Origin: Lichenicola cladoniae
GTDB lineage: Bacteria; Pseudomonadota; Alphaproteobacteria; Acetobacterales; Acetobacteraceae
Reading direction: 5' to 3'
Length of the DNA: 64,000 bases
NCBI RefSeq assembly: GCF_013201075.1
Contig: NZ_CP053708.1
Span: 1,305,501 to 1,369,500 of the forward strand
Shown here: piece by piece, positions 52,008 through 62,147 of the stretch
Position numbering within the stretch: position 1 is the stretch's first letter
How the letters are laid out: each line of letters opens with the position of its first letter
Program-made: the position numbers and the translations under genes
The notes under the pieces: generated by a model
Database searches by the model: none
What the model was told of the DNA's origin: nothing
What the model saw: only the letters and a program-made list of their open reading frames with translations

Positions 52008-54149
52008 CTAGGCAAGGCCGCCATCCACCATCGCCATCTCGCTGTGTGGCATTGCTGGATCGGCAGGCCTCAAGGGAAGGCCGTTGGCAAGCAGATGCGC
52101 CAATGCATCGGACGTGACCGGACGACTGAACAGATAGCCCTGGCCCTCTTCGCAACTCAGCCCATGCAGGAATCCGAGCTGGGCCGCATTCTCGATACCT
52201 TCCGCGACGACCCGCTTCTTGAGGCTGTTTCCCATGGCGATCACCGCGCTGACGATGATCCCGTCATCGTTGCCGCCATCGATGTCCTGCACGAAGGATT
52301 TGTCGATCTTGAGAATATCGATGGGAAACTGCTTCAGGTAACTGAGGCTCGAATAGCCGGTTCCAAAATCGTCCAGCGCGATCTGCACGCCAAGTTTCTT
52401 CAGCTCCCGCAGGATTGCAGCCCCCGCCTTGGCATCCTGCATCAGGGCGCTTTCGGTAATCTCGAGTTGCAGGAAGCCCGGATCGAAACCGGTGCCCTCG
52501 ATGATCGACCGGACGCCCTCCAGGAAATCGCGACGGCGGAACTCGACTGCGGAGATGTTGACCGCAATCGAGACCGGCGGCAGCCCCGCATGGAGCCAGC
52601 GCCGGCCCTGCGTGCAGGCTTCGAGCAGGACCCAGCGGCCGATCGGCACGATCAGTCCGCTATCCTCGGCGACCGTTATGAAATCCGGCGGAAATACCAG
52701 GCCGCGATCGGCACTGTTCCAGCGCAGCAAGGCTTCCGCGCCGGTGATCCTGCCCGACTGCAGATTGACCAGGGGCTGGTAGTGCAGCACGAATTCCTGA
52801 GCATCGAGGGCTTGCCGCAAATGTCCTTCGATGAAGTGGCGCTCGACCGCGCGCGTGTTCATCTCCTTGCCGAAGAACTGGTAGTTGTCGCCGCCGTTCG
52901 CCTTTGCGTAATACATTGCGGTATCGGCGCTCTTGATCAGCTTTTCAGGATCGTGCCCATCGGTCGGGCATAGGCTGATCCCGACGCTGACAGTGACAAA
53001 CGCTTCGACTCCCCTGATCGAGTGCGGCAGCTTCAACGATGCGATGACCTTGTCGGCGATGGCGGCCGCATTCGCAGGTTCCTTGATATCGTTCAGCAGG
53101 ATCAGGAATTCGTCCCCGCCGCGCCGGCTCACGGTATCCGACTTGCGGACCGCGTCGGTCAGGCGTCGTGCGACCGACTGCAGGAACCGGTCGCCGCTTT
53201 CATGGCCAAGCGAGTCGTTGATGTGCTTGAAACCGTCCAGGTCGAGAAACAGCAGGGCGATCATGCTGTTGTGTCGTTCAGCGATCTTGATCGATTGGGC
53301 GATACGATCGTTGAGAAGCATCCGGTTCGGCAGGTCGGTCAGGAAATCGTACTGCGCCAGGTAGGTCATCTTCTGGTTCATGGCCTGGGCGGCGCCGACA
53401 TCGTGGAACACCATGACCGCGCCGGTCATCAGGCCGCTCCAGTCATTAACTGGAGAGACCGAGTCCTCGATCGGAACCTCCGTCATGTCGCGCCGGACCA
53501 GAATGGAGTCCGGTTTCATGCCGACCTTTTCCTCACCCTGCAACACCAGATTGATCGGGCAAGGTTGCGGCAGCCTGCTCTTGCCATTGATGATCCGCAT
53601 GACATCGTCGATCAGATGGCCGTTCGCTTCCTCGCGGGGCCAGCCGGTCAGTTCCTCCGCGGCAATGTTCAAATAGTCGATCCGGCCTTCGAGATCGGTG
53701 CTGATGACACCGTCTCCAATCGAGTTCAGGACGATCCCGGCGCGTGCTTTCTCCTTGTAGTACGCAAGCTCGACTACATTGCGCTGGATGATGTTGCGCA
53801 GCGTCTGCGTTATCATGCTTCTGGAAAAGTCGTTCTGTGTGAGGGTCGCGCGCGCGCCGCGCCTGATCGCCTCGAGCGCCAGGTCCTCGTCCTCGCTCGC
53901 AGTAATCGTCACGATAGGCGTGTGCGGTATGATGGCAGTCAGGCGATCGTAGGTGGCGATGCCGTTGCTATCGGGAAGTATGAGATTGACTACGACGACG
54001 GCGATGCCGGCTAGGTCCGCCTGCTGCAACGCGGACGACAGGGTCCTGACCCAGGTGACCTTGAATGATCCGTAGCGGGAACTTCGCAAGATTACGCTGA
54101 GGGCCGAAGCCTGCGCCGGATCGTCGGTAATCAACAGAACTCGGCTCAA
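52008..54149 (-). CDS. Pseudo-receiver/PAS/GGDEF/EAL cyclic-di-GMP protein
   Basis: A 713-residue cytosolic protein: receiver-like domain (1-120), PAS (about 145-260), GGDEF (about 275-430) and EAL (about 445-695). The phosphoacceptor position reads VVVVNLILPDSNG with N55 instead of Asp, and the conserved K-P is missing (ATLTQNDF), so it is a pseudo-receiver. GGDEF is intact with an RKSD inhibitory site. EAL is complete: EALLRW, ITESALM, DDFGTGYSS, IDKSFVQDI and AEGIEN. Both synthesis and breakdown of cyclic-di-GMP are possible. TTG 54149 has GGGGAGGA eight bases upstream and is preferred over TTG 54170. Confidence 0.9.
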   Translation of the reverse strand: MSRVLLITDDPAQASALSVILRSSRYGSFKVTWVRTLSSALQQADLAGIAVVVVNLILPDSNGIATYDRLTAIIPHTPIVTITASEDEDLALEAIRRGARATLTQNDFSRSMITQTLRNIIQRNVVELAYYKEKARAGIVLNSIGDGVISTDLEGRIDYLNIAAEELTGWPREEANGHLIDDVMRIINGKSRLPQPCPINLVLQGEEKVGMKPDSILVRRDMTEVPIEDSVSPVNDWSGLMTGAVMVFHDVGAAQAMNQKMTYLAQYDFLTDLPNRMLLNDRIAQSIKIAERHNSMIALLFLDLDGFKHINDSLGHESGDRFLQSVARRLTDAVRKSDTVSRRGGDEFLILLNDIKEPANAAAIADKVIASLKLPHSIRGVEAFVTVSVGISLCPTDGHDPEKLIKSADTAMYYAKANGGDNYQFFGKEMNTRAVERHFIEGHLRQALDAQEFVLHYQPLVNLQSGRITGAEALLRWNSADRGLVFPPDFITVAEDSGLIVPIGRWVLLEACTQGRRWLHAGLPPVSIAVNISAVEFRRRDFLEGVRSIIEGTGFDPGFLQLEITESALMQDAKAGAAILRELKKLGVQIALDDFGTGYSSLSYLKQFPIDILKIDKSFVQDIDGGNDDGIIVSAVIAMGNSLKKRVVAEGIENAAQLGFLHGLSCEEGQGYLFSRPVTSDALAHLLANGLPLRPADPAMPHSEMAMVDGGLA

Positions 54150-54170
54150 CCGGATTGTCCTCCCCGACAA

Positions 54171-55013
54171 AATCCTGCACGTCGATCATTCTGAGTTTCA
54201 GATTACGGAAGATCGCATCGGCTTGATTTCAACTAAAAGGCTACCAATACTTTCCTCGAATGAACGAGCAGGTGTAGCCCGACAACACAGCACAGTCAAA
54301 ATCACTGATTGAGCTGCCTCAATACTTATCGATCAGTTTGCTTCCGTAACCTACCACCGGATCGAGAAGGTTACAGAACATTTCTAGGATATTGTGGATG
54401 ACAGATTATCGAGATCTAACTGGATCAGCAAGTTCTATTCACGTCTATTTTTTTCCAAATCTCGATTAATCCAGGGCTGAAAGCCAAGAATCTGCGGAAC
54501 TTATTCTTGTTCAAGTCTGACCATAAAGTTCTGAACTTAGCGTCCCTTCTGTCGTGCGGGGAACTTTATGGAAACCGGTTTGATCATGCCTGGAATGTTC
54601 GTGATGATGTCGCGGTGCAACCGCCAGTAGTCGATTTAAGTGGGCGATAGGCTGTGTTCCGACCGGCGAATGCTCATTGGCGACAAGTCTTGATCGTCCG
54701 CTATCGGGCCATGATTGAGAGCATCCTGGTGGCGGGTCTCCGAACCTGGGGAGCGGGACCGGCCTGGGGCTTTATGATCGGCTCCTCCAGCCCGCGGCTA
54801 GCGACAATCCGACGCCCGGGTGGGACGGCTATAACTTCCCCCCAGGTCCCACCATTCGAATTGGGATCTCGGATCAACAGGGGCTGGGCGCGGTCATTGG
54901 AACTGCTCTTATTGGTCCCGGCGGCAAACACGATCAGCATCCCGGCCAGCGGCAACTTCGGCATCCATCGCACGCTTCCTCCCGACGACGGCCTGTATGG
55001 AGCGGCGACTTCG
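54171..55013. other. Gene-free stretch, AT-rich in its first 460 bases
   Basis: No supportable gene lies between the GGDEF/EAL gene and the receiver gene. Positions 54190-54650 are visibly AT-richer than the rest of the window and contain stops in all frames. Small inverted repeats occur: ATTGAG/CTCAAT with a four-base loop (54308-54323) and GTAACC/GGTTAC (54346-54351 with 54369-54374). The part from 54654 to 55013 is GC-rich and open in several frames, but none looks like a protein. Promoters for both flanking genes must lie here. Confidence 0.55.
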
Positions 55014-55391
55014 ATGTGTGATCTGCTGGTCCTCGATGACGATCCCCTGGTCCGGACGATGCTGGTCGAGGCCCTGCGGGAAGAGGGCCTGGACGTCATC
55101 GGCGCCGGCGACGAGACCGAGGCTCTGGCCGCGCTGCGTCTGCCGGAGCCGCCGCGCGTGTTCGTCACCGACCTCGACCTGGGCACCGCACGGAACGGGT
55201 TCGTCATCGCCGGCATGGCGCAGATGCTGTTTCCGGGCGTGGCGATCATTTACATCACCGGCCGCCCCGACTCGGTCCGCGACCACGTCATGGGCGAGCG
55301 GGAGATGCTGCTGATGAAGCCGTTCCGGCCGGGCGAACTGGTCGCGGCCGCACGACAAATGATGTCGTCCGGGTTCCCGCAACCGGCCTGA
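55014..55391 (+). CDS. Single-domain response regulator (receiver only)
   Basis: A 125-residue CheY-like receiver. The acidic triad is D8-D10 (LVLDDDPLV), the phosphoacceptor is D53 (VTDLDLG), and T82 (YITGRP) and K102 (LMKPF) complete the site. No output domain follows. ATG 55014 begins the domain exactly; the frame stays open upstream to 54654, but that part has no domain character. No histidine kinase lies nearby, so its partner is unknown. It precedes hslV by 60 bases and might share its transcript. Confidence 0.85.
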   Translation: MCDLLVLDDDPLVRTMLVEALREEGLDVIGAGDETEALAALRLPEPPRVFVTDLDLGTARNGFVIAGMAQMLFPGVAIIYITGRPDSVRDHVMGEREMLLMKPFRPGELVAAARQMMSSGFPQPA

Positions 55392-55450
55392 ACGGCGGAG
55401 ACGATCGTCCTCGCTTGCGCTGCGGCACGATTATCCCATCTCATCCTGTC

Positions 55451-56059
55451 ATGCAGACTTTTCAGACGACCAGCCACGACCCGATCGGCTGGCATGGAAC
55501 CACCATCCTGTGCGTCAGGCACGGCAACCAGGTGGCAATGGCCGGCGACGGCCAGGTGACCCTTGGCCAGACCGTCATAAAGGGCAACGCCCGCAAGGTC
55601 CGCAGGATCGGACCGAACGGGACGATCCTATCCGGTTTCGCCGGTGCCACGGCCGACGCCTTCACCCTGCTCGAACGCCTGGAGGCCAAGCTGGAGCGTT
55701 ATCCGAACCAGCTCGAACGCGCCTGCGTCGAGCTTGCCAAGGACTGGCGCACCGACCGCTACCTGCGCCGGCTGGAAGCCATGATGGCCGTGGCCGATGA
55801 AACCCGCTCCTTCACCCTGACCGGCAACGGCGACGTGCTCGAGCCCGAGGATGGTGTCATCGCGATCGGTTCCGGCGGAAACTACGCGCTCGCCGCCGCC
55901 CGGGCCCTGCTCACCGTGGACGGACTTGGAGCCGAGGAAGTCGCGCGCCGGGCCATGCGGATCGCCGGCGACATCTGCGTTTACACCAACTATTCGGTGA
56001 TCGTGGAGACGCTGGTCGCCAGGCCGCCGGCGACCGATGCTGCCGGGGAGCCAGGATGA
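55451..56059 (+). CDS. hslV: ATP-dependent protease peptidase subunit HslV
   Basis: A 202-residue HslV. The propeptide [16 protein letters not shown] is removed to expose the catalytic T17 (TTILCVR). [20 protein letters not shown] and [20 protein letters not shown] are conserved. Twelve copies form a two-ring protease working with HslU. The start at 55451 gives the usual propeptide; an upstream ATG at 55415 is unlikely. The TGA overlaps the hslU start codons. Confidence 0.96.
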   Translation: MQTFQTTSHDPIGWHGTTILCVRHGNQVAMAGDGQVTLGQTVIKGNARKVRRIGPNGTILSGFAGATADAFTLLERLEAKLERYPNQLERACVELAKDWRTDRYLRRLEAMMAVADETRSFTLTGNGDVLEPEDGVIAIGSGGNYALAAARALLTVDGLGAEEVARRAMRIAGDICVYTNYSVIVETLVARPPATDAAGEPG

Positions 56060-57378
56060 TGGACGTGCCCACCTATTCGCCCCGCGAGATCGTCTCCGAG
56101 CTCGATCGCTACATCGTCGGCCAGGGTGACGCCAAGCGTGCCGTCGCGATCGCGCTCCGCAACCGCTGGCGCCGCGCACAGCTGCCCGAGGGCATGCGCG
56201 ACGAGGTGGTGCCGAAGAACATCCTGATGATCGGTCCGACCGGCTGCGGCAAGACCGAGATTGCCCGCCGCCTTGCCAAGCTGGCACAGGCGCCGTTCCT
56301 GAAGGTCGAGGCCACCAAGTTTACCGAGGTGGGCTATGTCGGCCGCGACGTCGAGAGCATCGTCCGCGACCTGGTCGAGGTTAGCCTCAACATGCTGCGC
56401 GACCTGAAGCGCCGCGACGTGCAGGTCCATGCCGACAAGGCGGCCGAGGACCGGCTGGTCGATGCGCTGGTCGGCGCCAGCGCCTCCGCCGACACCAAGT
56501 CGAAGTTCCGCCGCATGCTCCGGGACGGCGAGCTCGAGCAGAAGGAGGTCGAGGTCGCGGTCAGCGAGCCCAGCGGTCCCCCCGGCGGACAGATGGACAT
56601 CCCCGGCATGCCGGGCGGCAGCGTCATCAACCTCGGCGACATGATGAAGGGGATGTTCGGCAAGACCGCGCAGCCGCGCCGGATGCCGGTCGAGGCGGCG
56701 CGCACCGCGCTGGTTCGCGAGGAAATCGACCGGATGCTCGACACCGACAGCCTGACCCGCGAGGCGGTGGCGCATGCCCAGGACCATGGCATCGTGTTCC
56801 TGGACGAGATCGACAAGGTCTGCGCGCGCTCGTCCGAGGGCGGCTTCCGCGGCGGCGACGTCAGCCGGGAGGGGGTGCAGCGCGACCTGCTGCCACTGAT
56901 CGAGGGCACCACGGTCACGACCAAGTATGGACCGGTGAAGACCGACCACATCCTGTTCATCGCATCCGGCGCGTTCCACCTGGCCAAGCCGGCCGATCTG
57001 TTGCCGGAGCTGCAGGGACGCCTGCCGATCCGCGTCGAGCTGCAGCCGCTGACCCGTGACGATCTGCGCCGGATCCTGACCGAGCCGGAGCACTCGCTGC
57101 TGAAGCAGTACAGCGCGCTGATGGGCACCGAGAAGGTGGTGCTCGACTTCAGCGAGGACGCGATCGACGCACTGGCCGATCTCGCCGCCGACATCAACGA
57201 CAGGGTCGAGAATATCGGCGCGCGTCGCCTGGCGACGGTGCTGGAGAAGCTGCTGGAGGATATCTCGTTTTCCGCGTCCGACCGTCCCGGCGACAGCGTG
57301 CGGATCGATGCGGCCGCAGTGCATGAGCGGGTCGCCCCGCTGGCGAAGAAGGGCGACCTGTCCCGCTTCATCCTCTGA
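56056..57378 (+). CDS. hslU: ATP-dependent protease ATPase subunit HslU
   Basis: A 440-residue AAA+ unfoldase. It opens with [17 protein letters not shown]; Walker A is GPTGCGKT, the pore loop region is [18 protein letters not shown], and Walker B is IVFLDEIDK. The family-specific I-domain is present in the middle, and the C-terminus ends in LSRFIL, which inserts into HslV. Two adjacent ATGs (56056, 56059) overlap the hslV stop. A strong hairpin follows at 57386. Confidence 0.97.
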   Translation: MMDVPTYSPREIVSELDRYIVGQGDAKRAVAIALRNRWRRAQLPEGMRDEVVPKNILMIGPTGCGKTEIARRLAKLAQAPFLKVEATKFTEVGYVGRDVESIVRDLVEVSLNMLRDLKRRDVQVHADKAAEDRLVDALVGASASADTKSKFRRMLRDGELEQKEVEVAVSEPSGPPGGQMDIPGMPGGSVINLGDMMKGMFGKTAQPRRMPVEAARTALVREEIDRMLDTDSLTREAVAHAQDHGIVFLDEIDKVCARSSEGGFRGGDVSREGVQRDLLPLIEGTTVTTKYGPVKTDHILFIASGAFHLAKPADLLPELQGRLPIRVELQPLTRDDLRRILTEPEHSLLKQYSALMGTEKVVLDFSEDAIDALADLAADINDRVENIGARRLATVLEKLLEDISFSASDRPGDSVRIDAAAVHERVAPLAKKGDLSRFIL

Positions 57379-57385
57379 TGTCAGG

Positions 57386-57413
57386 GGTGCCGGGACCTCG
57401 CGGTCCCGGCACC
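57386..57413. terminator. Bidirectional hairpin between hslU and emrB-like genes
   Basis: A perfect 12-bp stem (57386-57397, GGTGCCGGGACC, with 57402-57413) around a TCGC loop lies in the 42-base gap between convergent genes. The stem is strong, but a T-run is lacking. Confidence 0.65.
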
Positions 57414-57420
57414 TGCCGGT

Positions 57421-58974
57421 TCAGTCCGCCGCCACCACGATGTCGCTGGGCGCCGGCCGGCGGGTAAACCAGACGACCACGATCATCGCCAGTGCCATCC
57501 AGCCGCAGAGCCAGAACAGCTCCAGCGAGGACAGCAGATAAGCCTGGTTGACGATCTGGCGCATGACCGCTTCCGCCGCCTGCAATGCGTTCATCCCCAT
57601 CGCCTCGTATTGCCCGGTCACCTGGCGGTAGGCGGGCGAGTAGTCGTTTCCTGCCTCGACCAGCCGCGCCTGGTGCAGCGCCTCGCGCCGGTCCCAGAAC
57701 GTGGTGATCAGCGATGCGGCGAAGCTGCCCGCGGTGATGCGCGCGAAGTTGGAAATCCCGCTCGCGGACGGCAGTCGCTCGGGTGGAACGCCCTGCAGCA
57801 GGATGGTCAGCAGCGGCACGAAGAAGGTGGCCATCGCTATTCCTTGCACCAGCAGCGGCAGGGTGAGGGACCAGTAGCTCGCATCCGGCGGATAGTACGA
57901 GCGCATGAAGAAGCTCGCCGCGAACGATAGGAAGGCGACCGTCGCCAGCCACCGTGGATCGACCTTGATGCGGGCGACCACGAGCACCAGCACCACCGCC
58001 ACCGCGCCACTCGGCGCCGCGACCAGTCCGGCCCAGGTCGCGGTGTAGCCCATGTATTCCTGCAGCCAGAGCGGCAGCAGCAGGTTGTTGGCGAACAGCA
58101 GCGCGTAGCCGAGGCACAGTGCCAGCGTGCCGAGCGCAAAATTGCGGTCCTTGAACAGGCTCAAATCCACGGCCGGCCTTGCGTCGGTCAGTTCCCAGAT
58201 CATCCAGGCGATGAACCCAACCACCGCGCACACGGTGAGCGCCACGATCATCGGGTTGTTGAACCAGTCGCGGTCCTTGCCGAGATCCAGCACGGTCTGC
58301 AGGCTGAACACCCAGAACGTCAGCAGCAGCAGGCCGACCTTATCGACCGGTATCTTGCGCGTCGGCGTTTCGCGGCTGGCCAGGAAGCGCCAGCTGAGCG
58401 TTCCGGCGATCAGGCCGACCGGCACGTTGATCAGGAATATCCAGCCCCAATAATAGTTGTCGGAAATGTAGCCGCCCAGCAGCGGGCCCAGCACCGGTGC
58501 GGTCAGGGTCGTCATCGACCAGATGCTGAGTGCGGTGCCGCGCTTGTGGGCGGGAAATATCGCGATCAGCAGGGCCTGGCTGCCCGGGATCATCGGTCCC
58601 GAGACCGCGCCCTGCAGCAGGCGGAAGAAAATCAGCGACGGCAGGCTCCACGCGATCCCGCACAGCAGCGACGCGATGGTGAACAATGTCACCGATACGG
58701 TGAATGTCCTCACCACCCCGAACCGTCCCATCAGCCAGCCGGTCAGTGGGACCGTCACGCCGTTGGCAACCGCGAAGCTGGTGATCACCCAGGTTCCATT
58801 GTCGGTGCTCACGCCGAGGTCGCCCGCGATCGTCGGCAGCGATACGTTGGCGATCGAGCCGTCGAGCACCTGCATGAAGGTGCCCAGTGCCAGTGCGACC
58901 GAGGTGACCGCAAGCGCCAGCCCGGCCAGTGGCGGCGGCTGTACCCTGGTCGCCGACGCGGAGCTTCCGCTCAT
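57421..58974 (-). CDS. DHA2-family multidrug MFS transporter (EmrB-like)
   Basis: A 517-residue, fourteen-helix EmrB/QacA-type exporter. TFMQVLDGSIANVSLPTIAG (helix 1, motif D1), LTGWLMGRFGVVR (A-motif) and GPLLGGYISDNYYWGWIFLI (motif C) are diagnostic. With the EmrA-like adaptor and the NodT-type outer-membrane channel it forms a complete tripartite pump spanning both membranes. The start codon touches the adaptor stop (TGATG). Confidence 0.93.
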   Translation of the reverse strand: MSGSSASATRVQPPPLAGLALAVTSVALALGTFMQVLDGSIANVSLPTIAGDLGVSTDNGTWVITSFAVANGVTVPLTGWLMGRFGVVRTFTVSVTLFTIASLLCGIAWSLPSLIFFRLLQGAVSGPMIPGSQALLIAIFPAHKRGTALSIWSMTTLTAPVLGPLLGGYISDNYYWGWIFLINVPVGLIAGTLSWRFLASRETPTRKIPVDKVGLLLLTFWVFSLQTVLDLGKDRDWFNNPMIVALTVCAVVGFIAWMIWELTDARPAVDLSLFKDRNFALGTLALCLGYALLFANNLLLPLWLQEYMGYTATWAGLVAAPSGAVAVVLVLVVARIKVDPRWLATVAFLSFAASFFMRSYYPPDASYWSLTLPLLVQGIAMATFFVPLLTILLQGVPPERLPSASGISNFARITAGSFAASLITTFWDRREALHQARLVEAGNDYSPAYRQVTGQYEAMGMNALQAAEAVMRQIVNQAYLLSSLELFWLCGWMALAMIVVVWFTRRPAPSDIVVAAD

Positions 58975-60158
58975 CACGGATGTCCCATGTTTGCCGCGAT
59001 GATCTCGCCGATCCGGGCCTCGATCTGCGGACCTCCATCCAGGCTCTGTTCGACGCCCCCGGCCGGAGGCGCGCTGCCACCGACGAACGGGCCGGAGCGA
59101 TCGGCGGTCTGCACCGTCACATCGACCGACAGGCCGATGCGCAGCGGGTTGACCGCCAGCTCGTGGGGATCGAGCGCGATCCGAACCGGTACGCGCTGGA
59201 CGATCTTGATCCAGTTGCCGCTGGCATTCTGCGGCGGCAGCAACGCGAAGGCGCTGCCGCTGCCGGCGCCGACGCCCAGCACATGGCCATGGAAGACGGT
59301 CTTGCCACCGTAGATGTCGGCAACGATCGTCGCCGGCTGCCCGACCCGCAGATACTGGAGCTGGGTTTCGCGGAAGTTGGCGTCGACCCACAACGAGTCC
59401 AGCGGGATCACCGCCATCAGCGGCGTACCGGCCGCCACCTTCTGGCCGAGCTGGACCGTTCGCTGTGCCACCATCCCGCTGGTCGGCGCAACGATCTCCA
59501 TGTGGCTGCGATCGATCGCCGCACGCCGGACTGCCGCGATCGCGGCGAGCACCTGCGGATTGGTGGCCAGGCTGGTGCCTTCGATCGTGCTGGCTGCCTG
59601 GGCCCGCCTGGCCCGCGCGAGGTTGAGCGCTGCCTGCGTGGTACTGACGGCATCGCCGGCATGGCTCAGCTCTTCGCCTGAAACCGCGCCCTGGGCGGCG
59701 GCACTCTTGCGGCGAACCAGGTCGTTGCGGGCCTTGGAGAGGTTCGCCTGCGCCTGGACGATCTCCGCATCGGCCTCGTCCACCTGCGCCTGGTTCGAAC
59801 GGATCGCGCGGACCGCCTGGCCCAGCGCCGCCTCCGCCGACGCGAGCTGCACGTCGGTCGTGGCCGGGTCCAGCTCGATCAGCTTCTGGCCACGCGTGAC
59901 CGCCTGGGTGTTGTCGGCATGAATGGCCAGCACGGTGCCGCCATCGCGCGCCGTAACCGCGATGATATTGCCGCCGACATAGGCATCGGCGGTTTCCTCG
60001 GCTGGAGGTGCCATCAGCCGTGTCGCCAGATAGAGGCCGGCGGCGGCCAGCACGACGATCGCCAGCACGATGAAGCCGATCCGGCGCTTGTACGAGCGAC
60101 GCGCCGGCAACGAGATTTCGGCCGTTCGCGTGGCGACGACAGGTGCAATGGTGTTCAT
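58974..60158 (-). CDS. EmrA/HlyD-family membrane fusion protein
   Basis: A 394-residue periplasmic adaptor. One N-terminal helix (IGFIVLAIVVLAAAGLYLA) precedes the biotinyl-lipoyl halves (ETADAYVGGNIIAVTARDGG and IVAPTSGMVAQRTVQLGQKV). Between them is a long helical hairpin (about 100-200), and the beta-barrel follows. It bridges the EmrB-like exporter and the outer-membrane channel. It is the second gene of the marR-led operon. Confidence 0.92.
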   Translation of the reverse strand: MNTIAPVVATRTAEISLPARRSYKRRIGFIVLAIVVLAAAGLYLATRLMAPPAEETADAYVGGNIIAVTARDGGTVLAIHADNTQAVTRGQKLIELDPATTDVQLASAEAALGQAVRAIRSNQAQVDEADAEIVQAQANLSKARNDLVRRKSAAAQGAVSGEELSHAGDAVSTTQAALNLARARRAQAASTIEGTSLATNPQVLAAIAAVRRAAIDRSHMEIVAPTSGMVAQRTVQLGQKVAAGTPLMAVIPLDSLWVDANFRETQLQYLRVGQPATIVADIYGGKTVFHGHVLGVGAGSGSAFALLPPQNASGNWIKIVQRVPVRIALDPHELAVNPLRIGLSVDVTVQTADRSGPFVGGSAPPAGGVEQSLDGGPQIEARIGEIIAANMGHP

Positions 60159-60210
60159 GAGCCCACTTCGTTCAAAGGATGCCGGTCGATCAGGGGATGT
60201 CCGGCTTCGG

Positions 60211-61644
60211 TCATGAGTGCTGCTGCGCCGCGTGCGCCGGAGCGGTTGCGCGGGGAGGTCTGAAGCCGCCGCCCAGTGCCGCGATCAACTGCACACGGCG
60301 GGTCAGCGTGTTCGCCTGGAGATCGACCAGCGTCTGCTCGGCCTCCAGCAGGCGAAAGCCGCTATCGATGGCGTCGAGCCTGGATCCGAGCCCGGTGGTG
60401 ATGCGCACCTGGTTCAGTCGCACCGTGTCGCGCAGGCCGGCGACCACCTGGTCCTGCTGGGCCAGGTCGGCATCGGCCGACCGGACCTGGGTCAGCGCAT
60501 CCGCGGTGCCGCGTACTGCGTCCAGCACGCTGGAATTATAATCGGCGACGGCCTGGTCGAGGTCGGCGGTGGCGCCACGATATCGTGCCCGTAGCTTGCC
60601 GCCCTCGAAGATCGGCACATGGATCGCGCCGCCGCCGCCGAAGGTGGCCGCGGCGGGCCCGAAGAACGGACCGAGCCCCAGTGCAGACAGGCCGACCAGC
60701 CCCTGCAGGTTGATGTCGGGCAGGAAGTCTGCCCGAGCCACCCGCCGGCCGGACAGGGCGGCATCGATCCGGTCCTGGCCAGCCAGCAGATCCGGCCTGC
60801 GTCCGAGCAGATCCGCCGGGAGCAGATCCGGAACCGGCGGCGGCCGGTCGAGCGACAGCGTCGGCGGGGTGACGGACGCATAGAAATCGGCGCCCCGGCC
60901 GACCAGCCTGGCCAACGCATGGACCAGCACGTCGCGCTGTGTCCGTGCAAGCACTCCCGCCCGTTGCGCCACCGCCAGCAACGTCTCTGCCGTACTGAGG
61001 TCAAACTGGCTGGCGAGCTGGCTGTGGAACTGCGCTTCGGTATAGGCGAGTGCGCGTTGCCGGGTCGAAACGAAACTCTCTGCGACCCGGACCTGCTCGT
61101 ACGCCTGGGCAAGGCCCACATAGGCCTGCGCCACCGACGTGGAAATGGTCAGGCGCGCGGCCGCCGTGTCCAGCCTTGCGGCATCCGCTTGCGAACGTGC
61201 CTGTGCCAGCAACGCACGCTGGCGACCGAACAGGTCGATATCCCAGCTGAAATTGACCTGTGCGGTCGGCACCCATTGTGTCGTGCCCCCATACGGCGGC
61301 GGGATGATGTATCTCTCGCTGAACCGCTCGTCGAGCACCTGCCCGTCGGCGCTCACCTGCGGCAACTGGCCCGCATGCTGCACCGAGACGGCAGCCTCGG
61401 CCGAACGCACCCGGGCGAGCGCGCTGTCCAGCGTCGGGTTGCCCGCAAGTCCGGCTTCGACCAGGCGATCGAGTTGCGGATCGCCGAACTCGGTCCACCA
61501 TTTTGCATCGATCGAGACGGACCGGCTGTCGAGACCGAGGGCGCCGCCCTTCAGTTGCGCGACCTGCGGCAGGGAATGGGACATGCCCGCGCACCCGGCC
61601 AGCAACAGCGCAGCGGAAATCGGCAGGATCCTGGAGGGGATCAC
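60211..61644 (-). CDS. NodT-family outer-membrane efflux lipoprotein
   Basis: A 477-residue TolC-like channel with a lipobox LAGC (lipidated C18). The family blocks WWTEFGDPQLDRLVEAGLAG, WDIDLFGRQRALLAQAR, RRPDLLAGQDRIDAAL and ARADFLPDINLQGLVG are clear, in the two-repeat arrangement of outer-membrane factors. Its ATG overlaps the marR stop, and the adaptor gene follows after 52 bases. Confidence 0.94.
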   Translation of the reverse strand: MIPSRILPISAALLLAGCAGMSHSLPQVAQLKGGALGLDSRSVSIDAKWWTEFGDPQLDRLVEAGLAGNPTLDSALARVRSAEAAVSVQHAGQLPQVSADGQVLDERFSERYIIPPPYGGTTQWVPTAQVNFSWDIDLFGRQRALLAQARSQADAARLDTAAARLTISTSVAQAYVGLAQAYEQVRVAESFVSTRQRALAYTEAQFHSQLASQFDLSTAETLLAVAQRAGVLARTQRDVLVHALARLVGRGADFYASVTPPTLSLDRPPPVPDLLPADLLGRRPDLLAGQDRIDAALSGRRVARADFLPDINLQGLVGLSALGLGPFFGPAAATFGGGGAIHVPIFEGGKLRARYRGATADLDQAVADYNSSVLDAVRGTADALTQVRSADADLAQQDQVVAGLRDTVRLNQVRITTGLGSRLDAIDSGFRLLEAEQTLVDLQANTLTRRVQLIAALGGGFRPPRATAPAHAAQQHS

Positions 61645-62129
61645 TCGGCTTGCTCGGGCTGCAGTTCCGTTTGCGGCAGGGCATGACGCTCGAACGAGTG
61701 CATCAGCTTGGTCAGCAACTGGACCAGCTGATCCACCTCGTCCCGTTCGAAATCGACCAGTATCTCGTTCCAGGCGGTTACCAGAACGGATATCCGATCC
61801 AGATACTTGGCAGTCCCTGCCTCGGTCAGCGTCAGACGCACTACGCGCCGGTCGGCGGAGCCGCGATCGCGCACCACCAGGTCGAGCGCCTCGAGACCAT
61901 CGATCAGACGCGTGGTCGCGCCGGTGGTCATCTGGATTTCGCGTGCCAGCTCGCCCGCAGTGGCGACGACGCCATCATGCAGGTGCTTCAGCGCCAGCCA
62001 TGGCGTGAAACCGAAATCCCCGTCGGCGAATCGTGCCTCGACCCGTGCCAGCATCAGTTTGTTGATGCGGCGCAGGATCCGGCCGGGCGAGCGGCCTCCG
62101 ATGCAATCTTCAACCGTCATCACGACCAT
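61641..62129 (-). CDS. MarR-family regulator of the efflux operon
   Basis: A 162-residue MarR-type winged-helix protein. GELAREIQMTTGATTRLIDG is the recognition region and DRGSADRRVVRLTLTEAG is the wing. MarR proteins bind as dimers and release DNA on binding small aromatic or lipophilic molecules. It is the first gene of the four-gene efflux operon, so it probably controls itself and the pump. ATG 62129 is used; ATG 62120 is possible. Confidence 0.9.
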   Translation of the reverse strand: MVVMTVEDCIGGRSPGRILRRINKLMLARVEARFADGDFGFTPWLALKHLHDGVVATAGELAREIQMTTGATTRLIDGLEALDLVVRDRGSADRRVVRLTLTEAGTAKYLDRISVLVTAWNEILVDFERDEVDQLVQLLTKLMHSFERHALPQTELQPEQAE

Positions 62130-62147
62130 TTATCTTCTACCACACTG

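Noticed and set aside
54654-55013. N-terminal extension of the receiver protein, or a histidine-kinase remnant (a GTGLGLY string in another frame)
   Set aside because: The receiver domain starts exactly at 55014 with a ribosome site. The kinase-like string is isolated, with none of the other ATP-binding boxes around it.
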